64,000 nt of DNA from Desulfobulbus oligotrophicus (lineage in GTDB: Bacteria > Desulfobacterota > Desulfobulbia > Desulfobulbales > Desulfobulbaceae). Positions within the stretch are counted from its first letter, which is position 1; every line of letters starts with the position of its first letter. The stretch lies in NCBI RefSeq assembly GCF_016446285.1, contig NZ_CP054140.1:229501-293500 (forward strand), read 5' to 3'. Both the position numbers and the translations under genes were made by a program. The notes beneath the pieces are model-generated. The model saw only the letters and a list, made by a program, of their open reading frames with translations. It made no database searches and was not told where the DNA came from. Shown here piece after piece: positions 44,422 through 53,850 of this stretch.

Positions 44422-45612
44422 ATGTCGCACGTTCTCATCATTGGTGCCGGCGGTGTCGGCAGCGTTGTTGCCCATAAGTGCGCCCAGGTGCCGGAGGTCT
44501 TCTCCCGTATCACCCTGGCCAGCCGAACCCTGTCCAAATGCGAAGACATCGCCCGATCCGTCAAACAGCGTACCGGCATACGCATTGCCGTGGAACAGGT
44601 GAATGCCGACGATGTGACCGCAACCAGCGCTCTCATCAGACAGCTCAGCCCCGACCTGGTTCTCAACGTTGCCCTGCCCTATCAGGACCTGCCGCTGATG
44701 GACGCCTGCCTGGCAACCGGCGTTGACTACCTTGATACCGCCAATTACGAACCACCGGACGTGGCCAGGTTCGAGTATAAGTGGCAGTGGGCCTATCAGG
44801 ACAGCTTTACCGAAAAAGGCATCATGGCTCTGCTTGGTTCCGGTTTTGACCCGGGCGTGACCAACGTGTTCACCGCCTGGGCGGCAAAACATCACTTTGA
44901 CGAGATCCACCAGCTCGACATCATCGACTGCAACGCCGGAGACCATGGGCAAGCCTTTGCCACCAACTTCAATCCGGAAATCAACATCCGGGAAATCACC
45001 CAGCGCGGGCGATACTTTGAACACGGAGAGTGGGTGGAAACCGACCCCCTGTCCTGGTCCATGACCTTTGATTTTCCCGAGGGGATCGGCCCGAAAAAAT
45101 GCTACCTCATGTTTCACGAAGAGCTGGAATCTCTGGTGCGAAATATTAAAGGGCTTAAACGGGCACGTTTCTGGATGACGTTTTCCGACCAGTACCTCAC
45201 CCACCTGCGGGTACTGGAAAACGTCGGCATGACCCGGATCGACCCGGTGCTGTATCAGGGGCAGGAGATCGTGCCCATTCGATTTTTAAAAGCGGTTCTG
45301 CCCGAACCGGCCTCGCTCGGCCCCCTGACCAAAGGACGAACCTGTATCGGGTGTCTCATGAAAGGGATAAAAGACGGTAAAGAAAAACAGCTCTACATCT
45401 ACAACATCTGCAGCCATGAAGAGGCCTATCGTGAGGTCGGTTCCCAGGCAATCAGCTACACCACCGGGGTACCGGCAATGATCGGCGCCAAGATGATGTT
45501 GCAGGGGTTGTGGAAACGACCCGGTGTCTGGAATATGGAAGAGTTCGATCCAGACCCCTTTATGCATGACCTCAATACCTATGGTCTGCCCTGGACCGTG
45601 GTTGAACTGTGA
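44422..45612 (+). CDS. Carboxynorspermidine/carboxyspermidine synthase (saccharopine dehydrogenase family)
   Basis: NADPH-dependent condensation of aspartate semialdehyde with a diamine to make carboxynorspermidine or carboxyspermidine. The 396-residue protein has an N-terminal Rossmann motif (VLIIGAGGVGSVVAHKCAQ), DYLDTANYEPPD, GSGFDPGVTNVF, and the family's LDIIDCNAGDHG segment. Ribosome site AAGGAG before the ATG. Its stop overlaps the GTG start of the decarboxylase gene, so the two steps are coupled. Confidence 0.93.
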   Translation: MSHVLIIGAGGVGSVVAHKCAQVPEVFSRITLASRTLSKCEDIARSVKQRTGIRIAVEQVNADDVTATSALIRQLSPDLVLNVALPYQDLPLMDACLATGVDYLDTANYEPPDVARFEYKWQWAYQDSFTEKGIMALLGSGFDPGVTNVFTAWAAKHHFDEIHQLDIIDCNAGDHGQAFATNFNPEINIREITQRGRYFEHGEWVETDPLSWSMTFDFPEGIGPKKCYLMFHEELESLVRNIKGLKRARFWMTFSDQYLTHLRVLENVGMTRIDPVLYQGQEIVPIRFLKAVLPEPASLGPLTKGRTCIGCLMKGIKDGKEKQLYIYNICSHEEAYREVGSQAISYTTGVPAMIGAKMMLQGLWKRPGVWNMEEFDPDPFMHDLNTYGLPWTVVEL

Positions 45613-46802
45613 GCACAACCGAAAACAACCGCTATAACGGTCGGCTCGCCTGCCGTTTTAATCCTGCCGAAGTGGCAACCCCGGCCTTTGTGGTTGATGA
45701 GGGATTGCTTGCCGACAATCTCACCATCCTGGCCCGGGTCAAAGAGCAGACCGGCTGCAGGATCCTGCTGGCCCTGAAATGTTTCGCCATGTTCAGTGTC
45801 TTTCCTCTGCTGCGGCAGGTACTGGACGGGGTGTGCTGCAGTTCACCGCACGAGGCCCGGCTGGGAAGAGAAGAGTTCGGCCGGGAGGTGCACAGTTTTG
45901 CCGCGGCCTACTCGGAAGAAGATATCAAACAGCTGGCCGTGACCTCCGATCACCTGATCTTCAACTCCTTTGCCCAGTGGCAACGATTCCGCCGGCCGGC
46001 TGAAGCCTCAGCCGGGGCTGCCGGTCGGCATCCGGCATTCGGCCTGCGGATCAACCCGGAACATTCCGAAGGCGCCATTCCGCTGTACGATCCCTGTGCG
46101 CCGGGGTCACGGCTCGGCATCCGTCGGGCCGACTTCCGCACCGACCTGCTGGACGGTATCAGCAGTCTGCACTGGCACAACCTCTGTGAACAGGATGCCG
46201 ACTGCCTGCAACGAACTGTTGATGCGGTTGAACAGCGTTTCGGCGATATCATCCCCCGCATGCGCCACGTCAACTTCGGCGGCGGCCACCATATCACCCG
46301 GCCCGGCTATCGGCTTGACCTGCTCATCAATACGATCAATCGTTTTCAAAGGCACTGGAATGTGCAGGTCTATCTTGAACCCGGCGAGGCGGTTGCCCTT
46401 AATGCCGGTTACCTGGTGACCACAGTGCTTGATGTGGTGCAGGCTGACCTGCCGATCGTCATCATCGACGCATCCGTACCGGCACACATGCCGGATGTGC
46501 TGGAGATGCCGTACCGGCCGCACATCGTCGGATCCGACGAGCCCGGCAAAAAGGCATGGACCTGCCGGATCGGCGGCCTCTCGTGCCTGGCAGGCGATGT
46601 TGCCGGGGAATACTCCTTTGACCGGCCCCTGACTTTGGGATCAAAACTGGTGTTCACCGACATGGCCATTTACACCATGGTCAAGACCAACACCTTCAAC
46701 GGTGTGCAGCTGCCCTCCATAGTGCGCTATCATCCGGACAGTGATCAGCTCAGCCTGGTTCGCCGGTTCGGCTACGAAGACTTCAAGAACCGGCTCAGTT
46801 AA
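45609..46802 (+). CDS. nspC: Carboxynorspermidine decarboxylase
   Basis: PLP enzyme of the alanine-racemase fold (397 residues) that converts carboxy(nor)spermidine to (nor)spermidine. The PLP Lys is in LLALKCFAMFSVFPLL; other signatures are CCSSPHEARLG, HWHNLCEQDAD, VNFGGGHHITRPGY and VYLEPGEAV. Starts with GTG overlapping the synthase stop. With its partner it forms the spermidine or sym-norspermidine route common in Desulfobacterota. Confidence 0.94.
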   Translation: MSTTENNRYNGRLACRFNPAEVATPAFVVDEGLLADNLTILARVKEQTGCRILLALKCFAMFSVFPLLRQVLDGVCCSSPHEARLGREEFGREVHSFAAAYSEEDIKQLAVTSDHLIFNSFAQWQRFRRPAEASAGAAGRHPAFGLRINPEHSEGAIPLYDPCAPGSRLGIRRADFRTDLLDGISSLHWHNLCEQDADCLQRTVDAVEQRFGDIIPRMRHVNFGGGHHITRPGYRLDLLINTINRFQRHWNVQVYLEPGEAVALNAGYLVTTVLDVVQADLPIVIIDASVPAHMPDVLEMPYRPHIVGSDEPGKKAWTCRIGGLSCLAGDVAGEYSFDRPLTLGSKLVFTDMAIYTMVKTNTFNGVQLPSIVRYHPDSDQLSLVRRFGYEDFKNRLS

Positions 46803-46942
46803 CCTGCCCTGTGCAGCCTGCCGCACGTGCCCCAAACCACCAGACAAAATATTGACAGATTGCGGCAGGTTGAATAGGGTAGCCTGCACCTTTACAGGCA
46901 GATCAGCCGCATTGGATCAACACACACTGAAGGAGCCCAGCC

Positions 46943-48136
46943 ATGGTCGATATGCTCTACACCCCCAGAAGTGAAGTTGACGCCCGCATCGCAGCCTTTC
47001 AGGCTACCCTGGACCAGCTGCATCTTGACGGTGCCCTGATCATTCATCACACCAACCTCTTCTACCTCAGCGGCACCTCACAGGCAGCCCACCTGTTTAT
47101 ACCCCGCTCCGGCAAACCGCTGCTCATGGTGCGCAAGAGCTTTGAGCGTGCCTGCCGGGAATCTCCCCTTGAAGATATTGTAGCGGTCAAAAGCCTGAAG
47201 ATGATCCCGGGGATCCTGAAAGAGCGGGGCTATACCGCTGCTAACATCGGCCTTGAGCTGGATGTTATCCCCTATACCACCTGGCAGTTTTACACAAAGA
47301 TTTTCAATCACAGCACCTTTACCGACATTGCCGACTCCCTGAAACGTATACGGACCATCAAGTCTGCATACGAGATCGATCTTTTGCAGAGGTCCTGCAC
47401 TGCTCTTGACGAGGTCTTTGCGGAGGTGCCGGCCTGGCTGCGGGAAGAAATGACTGAAATCGAACTGGCCAGCCTGTTTGAGGCGGGTATACGTCGACGC
47501 GGTTACGGCGGCTGCTCCAAGATGCGGGCCTTTAATCAGGATTTTTTCATGGGCCATGTGGTGAGCGGTGCCAGTGGTGCCGTGCCGACCTACTTCGACG
47601 GCCCGGTGGGCGGCCACGGCCTGACCCCGGCCAACAACCCCCATGGCGCGGGCTGGCAGGTTATCCGCCGCAATGAAGTTGTGTACATCGACTACACCTG
47701 CGTTATCAACGGCTATACCGCTGACGAGACACGAGTATTTGTCATCGGTGATGTTGCCGATCATCTGCGCCGGGCACATGTCGCCAGCCTTGCCATCCAG
47801 GCTGAACTGGTGAACATGATCAAACCGGGCGTACCGTGTGAAGCAGTGTACAACAGATCGCTTGAACTGGCTGAACAGGCGGGGCTGGCGGATCACTTCA
47901 TGGGGATCGGCAGCAGCCGGGTTCGCTTTATCGGCCATGGCCTGGGGCTGGAACTTGACGAATACCCGATCTTTGCCAACGGTATTCAGATGCCGCTGGC
48001 CGAAGGCATGACCTTTGCGCTCGAACCGAAATTCGTCTTTGCCGATGGTGCCATCGGCACTGAAAACACCTATGTTCTCAGACACAACGGCCCCCAGGTG
48101 TTAACACATGCCGTGGAAACGATCACCCGGGTCTGA
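46943..48136 (+). CDS. M24-family aminopeptidase (Xaa-Pro peptidase type)
   Basis: 397-residue pita-bread metallopeptidase with an N-terminal creatinase-like domain. Metal ligands expected for M24 are visible: Asp in VVYIDYTC, Asp in YTADETRVF, His in FIGHGLGLELDEYP, Glu in FALEPKFVF and Glu in IGTENTYVL. AAGGAG precedes the ATG. Directly after the polyamine genes; whether it acts on dipeptides or an amide-linked compound is unknown. Confidence 0.88.
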   Translation: MVDMLYTPRSEVDARIAAFQATLDQLHLDGALIIHHTNLFYLSGTSQAAHLFIPRSGKPLLMVRKSFERACRESPLEDIVAVKSLKMIPGILKERGYTAANIGLELDVIPYTTWQFYTKIFNHSTFTDIADSLKRIRTIKSAYEIDLLQRSCTALDEVFAEVPAWLREEMTEIELASLFEAGIRRRGYGGCSKMRAFNQDFFMGHVVSGASGAVPTYFDGPVGGHGLTPANNPHGAGWQVIRRNEVVYIDYTCVINGYTADETRVFVIGDVADHLRRAHVASLAIQAELVNMIKPGVPCEAVYNRSLELAEQAGLADHFMGIGSSRVRFIGHGLGLELDEYPIFANGIQMPLAEGMTFALEPKFVFADGAIGTENTYVLRHNGPQVLTHAVETITRV

Positions 48137-48337
48137 ACAGAGACGACTGAAAAAAGCTGACCGTAACCGGATCTTTGACACAACAGAAAGAGAGCACAAT
48201 GCCGGAAGCCATATCGTCTGCCTGTGCACGGTTGCCATCGCAGCAATAGCAAGCTTTTTTTCTTGACTCCCCAGGGGATTTCCGGCAGCCTGTCTATAGA
48301 GCTGAACTTTTTTTAACGACCTATCTTCCCGTGTACA

Positions 48338-48952
48338 ATGGTCACTTTTGTGAACAACTTTTTCAGATTACAGTCAAAAAAAGACGCGGCATCCCAACCG
48401 GGATCGCACAGAAGCAACGAGACCGTCAGCTCACCTCCTCCTCCGGCAATGCAGGGTGATATCGGTATTATTGCCCTGGAAAACGTCTTTCAACTCTTTG
48501 ACCTCGCCGCCCTGACAGGCAAGCTTGAAATCGAATCACCCACTGACTGCGGTATCTTTTACTTTCGCAACGGTGCCCTCATTCACGGTCTGCTTCGTAT
48601 CAACCAGCGAAAAATCGGCCAACTGCTGCTGGAAGCCCAGGTCATTACCCAGGAACAGCTCGACGAATGTCTGCACCTGCACGAGCAGTCCAGCAACCGG
48701 CAGCGCTTTGGGCAGCTGCTTATTGAAAAAGGGTATGTCAAACCCGGGTGGCTGGATAAATCTCTGCTGACCCAGGTCAAGGAAGCCTTTTTTGCGACCC
48801 TGTCCTGGCAGGAGGGCAGCTTTCGTTTCTATCCCAACCAGCTGCCGGAAAAGGGTGCCACCCAGTTTTATACCCGCATCGATCATCTTCTTCTCGAAGG
48901 CATGATGGCCATCGACGAACATGGTGCTCCGGACGGCGGCGATGACGAATAA
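48338..48952 (+). CDS. DUF4388 (PATAN)-domain protein
   Basis: 204 residues: a Ser/Pro-rich N-terminus, then the DUF4388 core (IIALENVFQLFDLAALTGKLEIES, GIFYFRNGALIHG), then a segment like the N-terminal domain of type II/IV secretion ATPases (IGQLLLEAQVITQEQLDECLHLH and FGQLLIEKGYV). Such proteins are found in signalling and gliding/motility systems of deltaproteobacteria. The start could also be the internal ATG before QGDIGIIAL. Function not known. Confidence 0.75.
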   Translation: MVTFVNNFFRLQSKKDAASQPGSHRSNETVSSPPPPAMQGDIGIIALENVFQLFDLAALTGKLEIESPTDCGIFYFRNGALIHGLLRINQRKIGQLLLEAQVITQEQLDECLHLHEQSSNRQRFGQLLIEKGYVKPGWLDKSLLTQVKEAFFATLSWQEGSFRFYPNQLPEKGATQFYTRIDHLLLEGMMAIDEHGAPDGGDDE

Positions 48953-49250
48953 GTGCAACTTTAAAACCTGCGCCCCCGGACTGTCTTACAGGCGTCGAAC
49001 ACCCGCCTATCTCGCGTTTTTCATCACTTTCTGTTCGATTATCTGATGTTCCTGTAGTATAGAGCTATCACTTTTCCTGTCTGCTCCGGCAACGGCTCAT
49101 CTGGAAGCATCCCCACCGATCGCAACGCCGACAACCGGTGCATACACGCGCAGTAACCACACCGCGCCGACAATGGCCCAGGGTACCACACGCATATTGC
49201 GTTGTTTTGATTCGAATCTTGTACTGATGACGGGAGGATGCACAGATCCA

Positions 49251-50699
49251 ATGGAACAAGACGCCATCTTTGAGCGACTGCTGCAAATCATCACCAATTA
49301 CCGGCAACAACGAACCACCGACTGCTTTGTCGACTACCTGGAGCCCGACGAACTTCGGCAACGACTCCGACTTGAGGAGGATCGCGGTCGTGGAGACTGG
49401 GACGCTCTGTTTTCCTGGGTTGAGGCCTATCTGGCGTATGCTGTAAAAACCACGCATCCCGGCTATGTCAACCGTATGTGGGCCGGCGCCAACCTCCCTT
49501 CAGTCATCGGGGAGATCATTGTCGCCTGCACGAACACCTCGGCCTGCACGTACGAAACTGCGCCGGTGTCCACCCTGATGGAAAAGTACATGCTTACCAC
49601 CATGCTCAGACTGGTCGGCTTTGAGCAGGGGTGCGGCCAGATGACCACCGGTTCGAGCAATGCCAATATGATTGCCATGATGGCCGCCCGCAATACCGCT
49701 CTGCCGGACATCAAAAACAAGGGACTGTCCGGCGGACCGCCGCTGTTTGCCTTTGTCAATGCAGATGCGCACTACTCCATGGACCGGGCCGCCAACATTC
49801 TCGGAATCGGCACTGATCAGCTGCGTAAAGTCGCTGTGGATGAGCACGGCCGCATGGATACAGTCTCCCTGGAAAGGCAGCTTGCCGATGTTCAGGCTCG
49901 GGGCGGCCTGCCGTTTTTCGTGGCCGCCACCGCCGGAACCACGGTCCGCGGTGCGTACGATCGTGTTGAACCTCTGCTGGCGTTACGCCGGAAGTACGGT
50001 TTCTGGCTGCATGTTGACGGTGCCTGGGGCGGAGCGGTGATCTTCAGTGACGAACTTCGCCGCCGATTCCTGCCGGATCTTGAACAGGCGGACTCCTTCA
50101 CCCTCGACTTTCACAAGATGCTGGGCACGGCGCTGATGTGCAATGTACTGCTGTTTAATCGGCATCAGGATGTCTTGCGCAGGGTGTGCAGTGCCGGTGA
50201 CGAAAGTTACATCTTCCACGGCGGGGAAAACGGCGAAATCAGAGATCTCGGTACCCTGTCCCTGCAGTGCGGTCGCCGTGTTGACAGTCTGAAGTGGTTC
50301 CTTGACTGGAAATTTTATGGTCAGGCCGGATTTGCAGAACGCGTCGAGCACTACCTCGATCTCTGCCGGTATGCGGAACAGCAGATTAAACGCTTGCCGG
50401 AACTTGAGATGGCGGTCCCCAGAGAATCGTTTAACGTCTGTTTTCGATTCCGCACCCCGAACGGCACTCCGGCAGCCCTGTTCAATCAGAATTTGCGCGA
50501 GCAGATGCATCACAGCAAACGCGCCCTGATCGGTACCGGCTTTGTCAACGGTGAACTCGTGCTCCGGCTGTTGATCACAAACGTCAATGTCGACAAGCCT
50601 GAAATCGACCGGTTCCTCACCGCTGTGATCGAAACCGGACGAGAACTGCTCCAGCAAAAAAACAGTCTCCAGCACAACAATACAGCGAGGCGGCCATGA
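49251..50699 (+). CDS. Group II PLP-dependent amino-acid decarboxylase
   Basis: 482 residues related to glutamate, cysteine-sulfinate, diaminobutyrate and aromatic amino-acid decarboxylases. Signatures: QMTTGSSNANMIAMMAARN, VNADAHYSMDRAANILGIG (His stacking on PLP), AATAGTTVRGAYD, LHVDGAWGGAVIF (Asp) and the Schiff-base Lys in SFTLDFHKMLGTAL. Start: the ATG at 49251 follows GGGAGG at a slightly long distance; an upstream frame to 49173 lacks similarity. The substrate is not deducible. The polyamine context makes L-2,4-diaminobutyrate (giving 1,3-diaminopropane for norspermidine) one candidate. Confidence 0.85.
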   Translation: MEQDAIFERLLQIITNYRQQRTTDCFVDYLEPDELRQRLRLEEDRGRGDWDALFSWVEAYLAYAVKTTHPGYVNRMWAGANLPSVIGEIIVACTNTSACTYETAPVSTLMEKYMLTTMLRLVGFEQGCGQMTTGSSNANMIAMMAARNTALPDIKNKGLSGGPPLFAFVNADAHYSMDRAANILGIGTDQLRKVAVDEHGRMDTVSLERQLADVQARGGLPFFVAATAGTTVRGAYDRVEPLLALRRKYGFWLHVDGAWGGAVIFSDELRRRFLPDLEQADSFTLDFHKMLGTALMCNVLLFNRHQDVLRRVCSAGDESYIFHGGENGEIRDLGTLSLQCGRRVDSLKWFLDWKFYGQAGFAERVEHYLDLCRYAEQQIKRLPELEMAVPRESFNVCFRFRTPNGTPAALFNQNLREQMHHSKRALIGTGFVNGELVLRLLITNVNVDKPEIDRFLTAVIETGRELLQQKNSLQHNNTARRP

Positions 50700-51472
50700 G
50701 CGACAACGAGTATGCGATGACCCAGAAAGAGGCTGCTGATTTCCTTGATGTTTCTATTAAGTCCATCACTCGCTACCGCAAGCGCGGTCTTCCCTTTAAG
50801 ATGATACTCAACCCGGCCACCGGCAAACAGGAGGTCCGTTTTCGCCGACCGGATCTGGAAAAATGGAGCGACGGCCGCCGACTGATGGCCACCTATGCCC
50901 GGGACGCAGAGCCAACCGCTCCACCGCCCCCTGCCCCTGTTGCCTCACCAGCCGCCGCAGACGACAGCTACCTTGATGAACTGCTGCAGTCCTATAAAAA
51001 TCAGATCGGCCTGCTTCGTGACCAGCTCGAAGACATGCGCGAACAACTGGCACGGCGTGACCGGCAGATTGACGATCTGATGCGAATGATGGTGGGTTTA
51101 CAGTTAGAGTATAAACCAATGCCGCTCGCCCCGGATGAGCAACCTCAGGACGACCGCCTGTCCGCAGACCGTCCGTCTGATCTGTACGAAGCCATCGTGC
51201 TGCCTGCCGATTTCACATCTCTGCACACAGCTACCCCAGCGTCTCCCCCGCCGGATCGACAGGAAGTATGGCATCCCAAAAAAACGTTCAGCCGTGAACA
51301 GCTGGCTGCTTCGGTGCAACGACTCCGGCAAAAGGGGAAAAGCTATGAAGAGATCGCCCGGGCCCTTGATCAGATCCAGGCGGCCCCCCCTTCGGGCCGG
51401 CTCGAATGGAGCGCCTCCGAAGTACAGTCCCTCTTACCCCCCCTGGTGGACAACACGCTCGCCATGGACTGA
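50696..51472 (+). CDS. Helix-turn-helix protein with coiled coil
   Basis: 258 residues. The N-terminus is a MerR/excisionase-like helix-turn-helix (MTQKEAADFLDVSIKSITRYRKRGLPF...KQEVRFRRPDLEKW). A Pro/Ala linker, a predicted coiled coil (SYKNQIGLLRDQLEDMREQLARRDRQIDDL) and a C-terminal segment with KTFSREQLAASVQRLRQKGKSYEEIARAL, possibly a second helix-turn-helix, follow. ATGA overlap with the decarboxylase stop suggests a shared transcript. Likely a DNA-binding regulator. Confidence 0.7.
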   Translation: MSDNEYAMTQKEAADFLDVSIKSITRYRKRGLPFKMILNPATGKQEVRFRRPDLEKWSDGRRLMATYARDAEPTAPPPPAPVASPAAADDSYLDELLQSYKNQIGLLRDQLEDMREQLARRDRQIDDLMRMMVGLQLEYKPMPLAPDEQPQDDRLSADRPSDLYEAIVLPADFTSLHTATPASPPPDRQEVWHPKKTFSREQLAASVQRLRQKGKSYEEIARALDQIQAAPPSGRLEWSASEVQSLLPPLVDNTLAMD

Positions 51473-51576
51473 TCCGCACAACAGCGGGCACCAATGCCGG
51501 GCTCCCGTTTTTCTGCACAACCTTTATTCACGGCTTGACTTCACCGGAAGCGACGGGTACGATGGCTCGCACTGAC

Positions 51577-51738
51577 ATTCAGGTGTCCAGATCAACGGAT
51601 GAAAAGGGAATCCGGTGCAAAACCGGAACGGGCCCGCCGCTGTAACCGGGGACAGATCCCGCACGAACGTCACTGCTCCGTCAGGAATGGGAAGACGCGG
51701 GACGAGGTCGATCCGGAAGTCAGAAGACCTGCCTGAAT
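51577..51738 (+). promoter_or_regulatory. Cobalamin riboswitch
   Basis: All hallmark elements are present: closing stem ATTCAGG/CCTGAAT, GATGAAAAGGGAATCCGGTG, the GCCGCTGTAACCGGGG core near 51639, GTCACTG, GGGAAG, and the B12 box AGTCAGAAGACCTGCC at 51718-51733. It precedes the B12 operon and should shut it off when adenosylcobalamin is bound. Confidence 0.96.
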
Positions 51739-51798
51739 TATGGATCCCGCGTCTGCAGGCACAGGAACGGGACAGGCTCCAGCGGTAAGCACGGGATA

Positions 51799-51832
51799 TC
51801 CTGGATCATAAAGAATGATCCGGGATTTTTTT
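51799..51832 (+). terminator. Riboswitch-controlled terminator
   Basis: An 11-bp stem TCCTGGATCAT/ATGATCCGGGA with a 5-base loop and a T7 tract, 60 bases after the riboswitch and 75 bases before cbiK. This is the likely expression platform for premature termination. Confidence 0.9.
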
Positions 51833-51907
51833 ATTTCAGCCTCCCGGTTCAGCCCGGCATGCACCAGTACTGCTGCTCTGGTATGCCTCCAACCGAGAAA
51901 ACCCATC

Positions 51908-52810
51908 ATGCATGAGAACAAAGCGATTGTCCTGGCCACGTTCGGCACAACAGTGGAAACAGCCCTTTCCGGACTGCTGTCCATTCGTCGGGCCATGACT
52001 GAGGCGTTTCCACAGATTCCGGTCAGGATGGCCTTTACAGCCAATCAGATCCGGCAGATCTGGCAGCGTCGTGCCCAGGACCCCATCTATCTGAACACGC
52101 ATCCGGAAGTTCCCGACGAGATCCTTAAAGTCCAGGGTGTCCTGGCGGCCATAGCCAATCTCCAGGACCGGGGTGTCGACACTTTGATCGTCCAGTCGAC
52201 CCACATTGTCCCGGCTGAGGAGTTCCACGACCTCGGCGCCTATGTTCGCGGACTGACCTCGATCAGTACCATGAAGCCGAGATGGCGACCTTTTAAAACC
52301 ATTGCCCTGGGCCGACCGCTTTTGGGCAGCTATCACCTCCAACGCCCCTACGCCGACGACATCCGCCGGGCTGCTGAAGCATTATCCGACGACGCTGCCC
52401 TGGCTCGTGACAAAAAAGCCGCCCTCGTCTACATGGGCCACGGCAACCACTTCTTTCCCTCCGGTGGCCTGTATCTTGAATTTGCCGCCCGCATGCGTCA
52501 GCTGTATCCCGATGTGCTGACCCTGATTGCCACAGCGGAAGGTTTTCCCGATCTTGACGACATCCTCACCGATCTGTGCCACCATGGGGTTCAGCGGGTG
52601 ATACTCAAGCCCTTTTTACTGGTTGCCGGTGAACACGCCGCCAACGATCTCGCCGGACCGGAAGAGGACTCCTGGCTGTCAAGGCTTACAGCACAGGGGT
52701 TTGAAGTCACGCCTGTGCTTACAGGGTTGAGCCAGTGTCCGGCTCTGGTACAGATATTTATAGACCATGCGGCAGAAGCCGCTGCCGATGCGGGAGTCGA
52801 GTTGCACTGA
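51908..52810 (+). CDS. cbiK: Sirohydrochlorin cobaltochelatase CbiK
   Basis: Inserts Co2+ into sirohydrochlorin, the first committed anaerobic corrin step. 300 residues of the CbiK type: VLATFGTTVETA at the N-terminus, IVQSTHIVPAEEFHDL, catalytic His in ALVYMGHGNHFFPSGG and the metal-site GEHAANDLAGPEEDSW. The ATG at 51908 is used; an upstream in-frame ATG at 51815 falls inside the terminator. With this start there is no signal peptide, unlike the periplasmic CbiK of some Desulfovibrio. Its stop overlaps the permease start. Confidence 0.93.
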   Translation: MHENKAIVLATFGTTVETALSGLLSIRRAMTEAFPQIPVRMAFTANQIRQIWQRRAQDPIYLNTHPEVPDEILKVQGVLAAIANLQDRGVDTLIVQSTHIVPAEEFHDLGAYVRGLTSISTMKPRWRPFKTIALGRPLLGSYHLQRPYADDIRRAAEALSDDAALARDKKAALVYMGHGNHFFPSGGLYLEFAARMRQLYPDVLTLIATAEGFPDLDDILTDLCHHGVQRVILKPFLLVAGEHAANDLAGPEEDSWLSRLTAQGFEVTPVLTGLSQCPALVQIFIDHAAEAAADAGVELH

Positions 52811-53850
52811 TGACCAGACCAACCATGACAGCGTGGCTGCTGCCACTGGTCATAGCCGTGATGGCGGCAATTGCCTTCTCGGCAACCCTCGGTTTTCTCC
52901 AGGTCTCAGTTTCAGATGTGGTGGCTGTTCTCTTTGCCAGGCTGAGCGGTCAGGCACCGCCTGCAGATATCGACCCGGTTGCCGCCACGGTGATCACTGA
53001 TGTCCGTCTGCCCCGCATACTGGCCTCCGTCCTGGTCGGCGGCCTGCTCGGTGTCAGCGGGGCCGTCTTTCAGGCCATTCTGCTCAACCCGCTTGCAGAC
53101 TCGTACACCCTGGGCATCTCCACAGGAGCAGCCTTTGGAGCCTCGCTCGTCATTGTCTTGCAGATCTTCGGCCTTTCTCTACCCACCAGCGTGACTGTTC
53201 CGATCTTTGCCTTCGGCGGCGCCGTGGGCACCCTGGCCGTGGTTCTGTTTTTAGCATCCGGGGATCGACGACTCTCCTCCACAAGTCTTATTCTGGCCGG
53301 AGTCATTGTGGCGGCTATCTTGTCGGCAGCCATCGGTTTTCTGAAGTTCCTTGCCGATGAACAGGTCGGCCTGATCGTTTTCTGGCTCATGGGCAGCCTT
53401 GCCGGAGCCTCCTGGTCCAGTATCGTCCTGCTGGCACCCGCGGCCCTGTTCGGCACCCTGGTGGCTGTCTACTACAGTCGCGACCTCAACATCATGGCCA
53501 CCGGCGACCGCACAGCCACTTCCCTCGGGGTGCATGCCGTGCGCATTCGGCTCTCCCTGCTCGTTGTGACCTCACTGATGACCGCGCTTGCTGTTTCGGT
53601 CTCCGGTATCATCGGCTTTGTCGGCCTGATCGTTCCGCATATGCTCCGCCACCTGGTCGGTCCGGACAATCGGCTCCTGGTGCCGCTGGCCTTTTTTGCC
53701 GGCGGCCTGCTTCTCCTGGTGGCCGACACCTTAACCCGGGCCGTGCTGCCGACGGAGGTGCCGATCGGCGTGTTGACCGCCCTGCTCGGCGGGCCGTTTT
53801 TCTGTATCCTTTTTAAGCGAAGGCAACGGGATGGCGCAGCCGTATTCTGA
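52810..53850 (+). CDS. FecCD/BtuC-type ABC permease
   Basis: 346-residue inner-membrane permease with about ten helices. Family signatures: DVRLPRILASVLVGGLLGVSGAVFQAIL, LADSYTLGISTGAAFGA, FWLMGSLAGASW, and SGIIGFVGLIVPHMLRHLVGPD, the coupling region to the ATPase. TGATG overlap with cbiK and a 20-base overlap with the ATPase gene show one transcript. Under a B12 riboswitch it most likely imports a corrinoid, but a cobalt chelate cannot be excluded. Confidence 0.9.
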   Translation: MTRPTMTAWLLPLVIAVMAAIAFSATLGFLQVSVSDVVAVLFARLSGQAPPADIDPVAATVITDVRLPRILASVLVGGLLGVSGAVFQAILLNPLADSYTLGISTGAAFGASLVIVLQIFGLSLPTSVTVPIFAFGGAVGTLAVVLFLASGDRRLSSTSLILAGVIVAAILSAAIGFLKFLADEQVGLIVFWLMGSLAGASWSSIVLLAPAALFGTLVAVYYSRDLNIMATGDRTATSLGVHAVRIRLSLLVVTSLMTALAVSVSGIIGFVGLIVPHMLRHLVGPDNRLLVPLAFFAGGLLLLVADTLTRAVLPTEVPIGVLTALLGGPFFCILFKRRQRDGAAVF

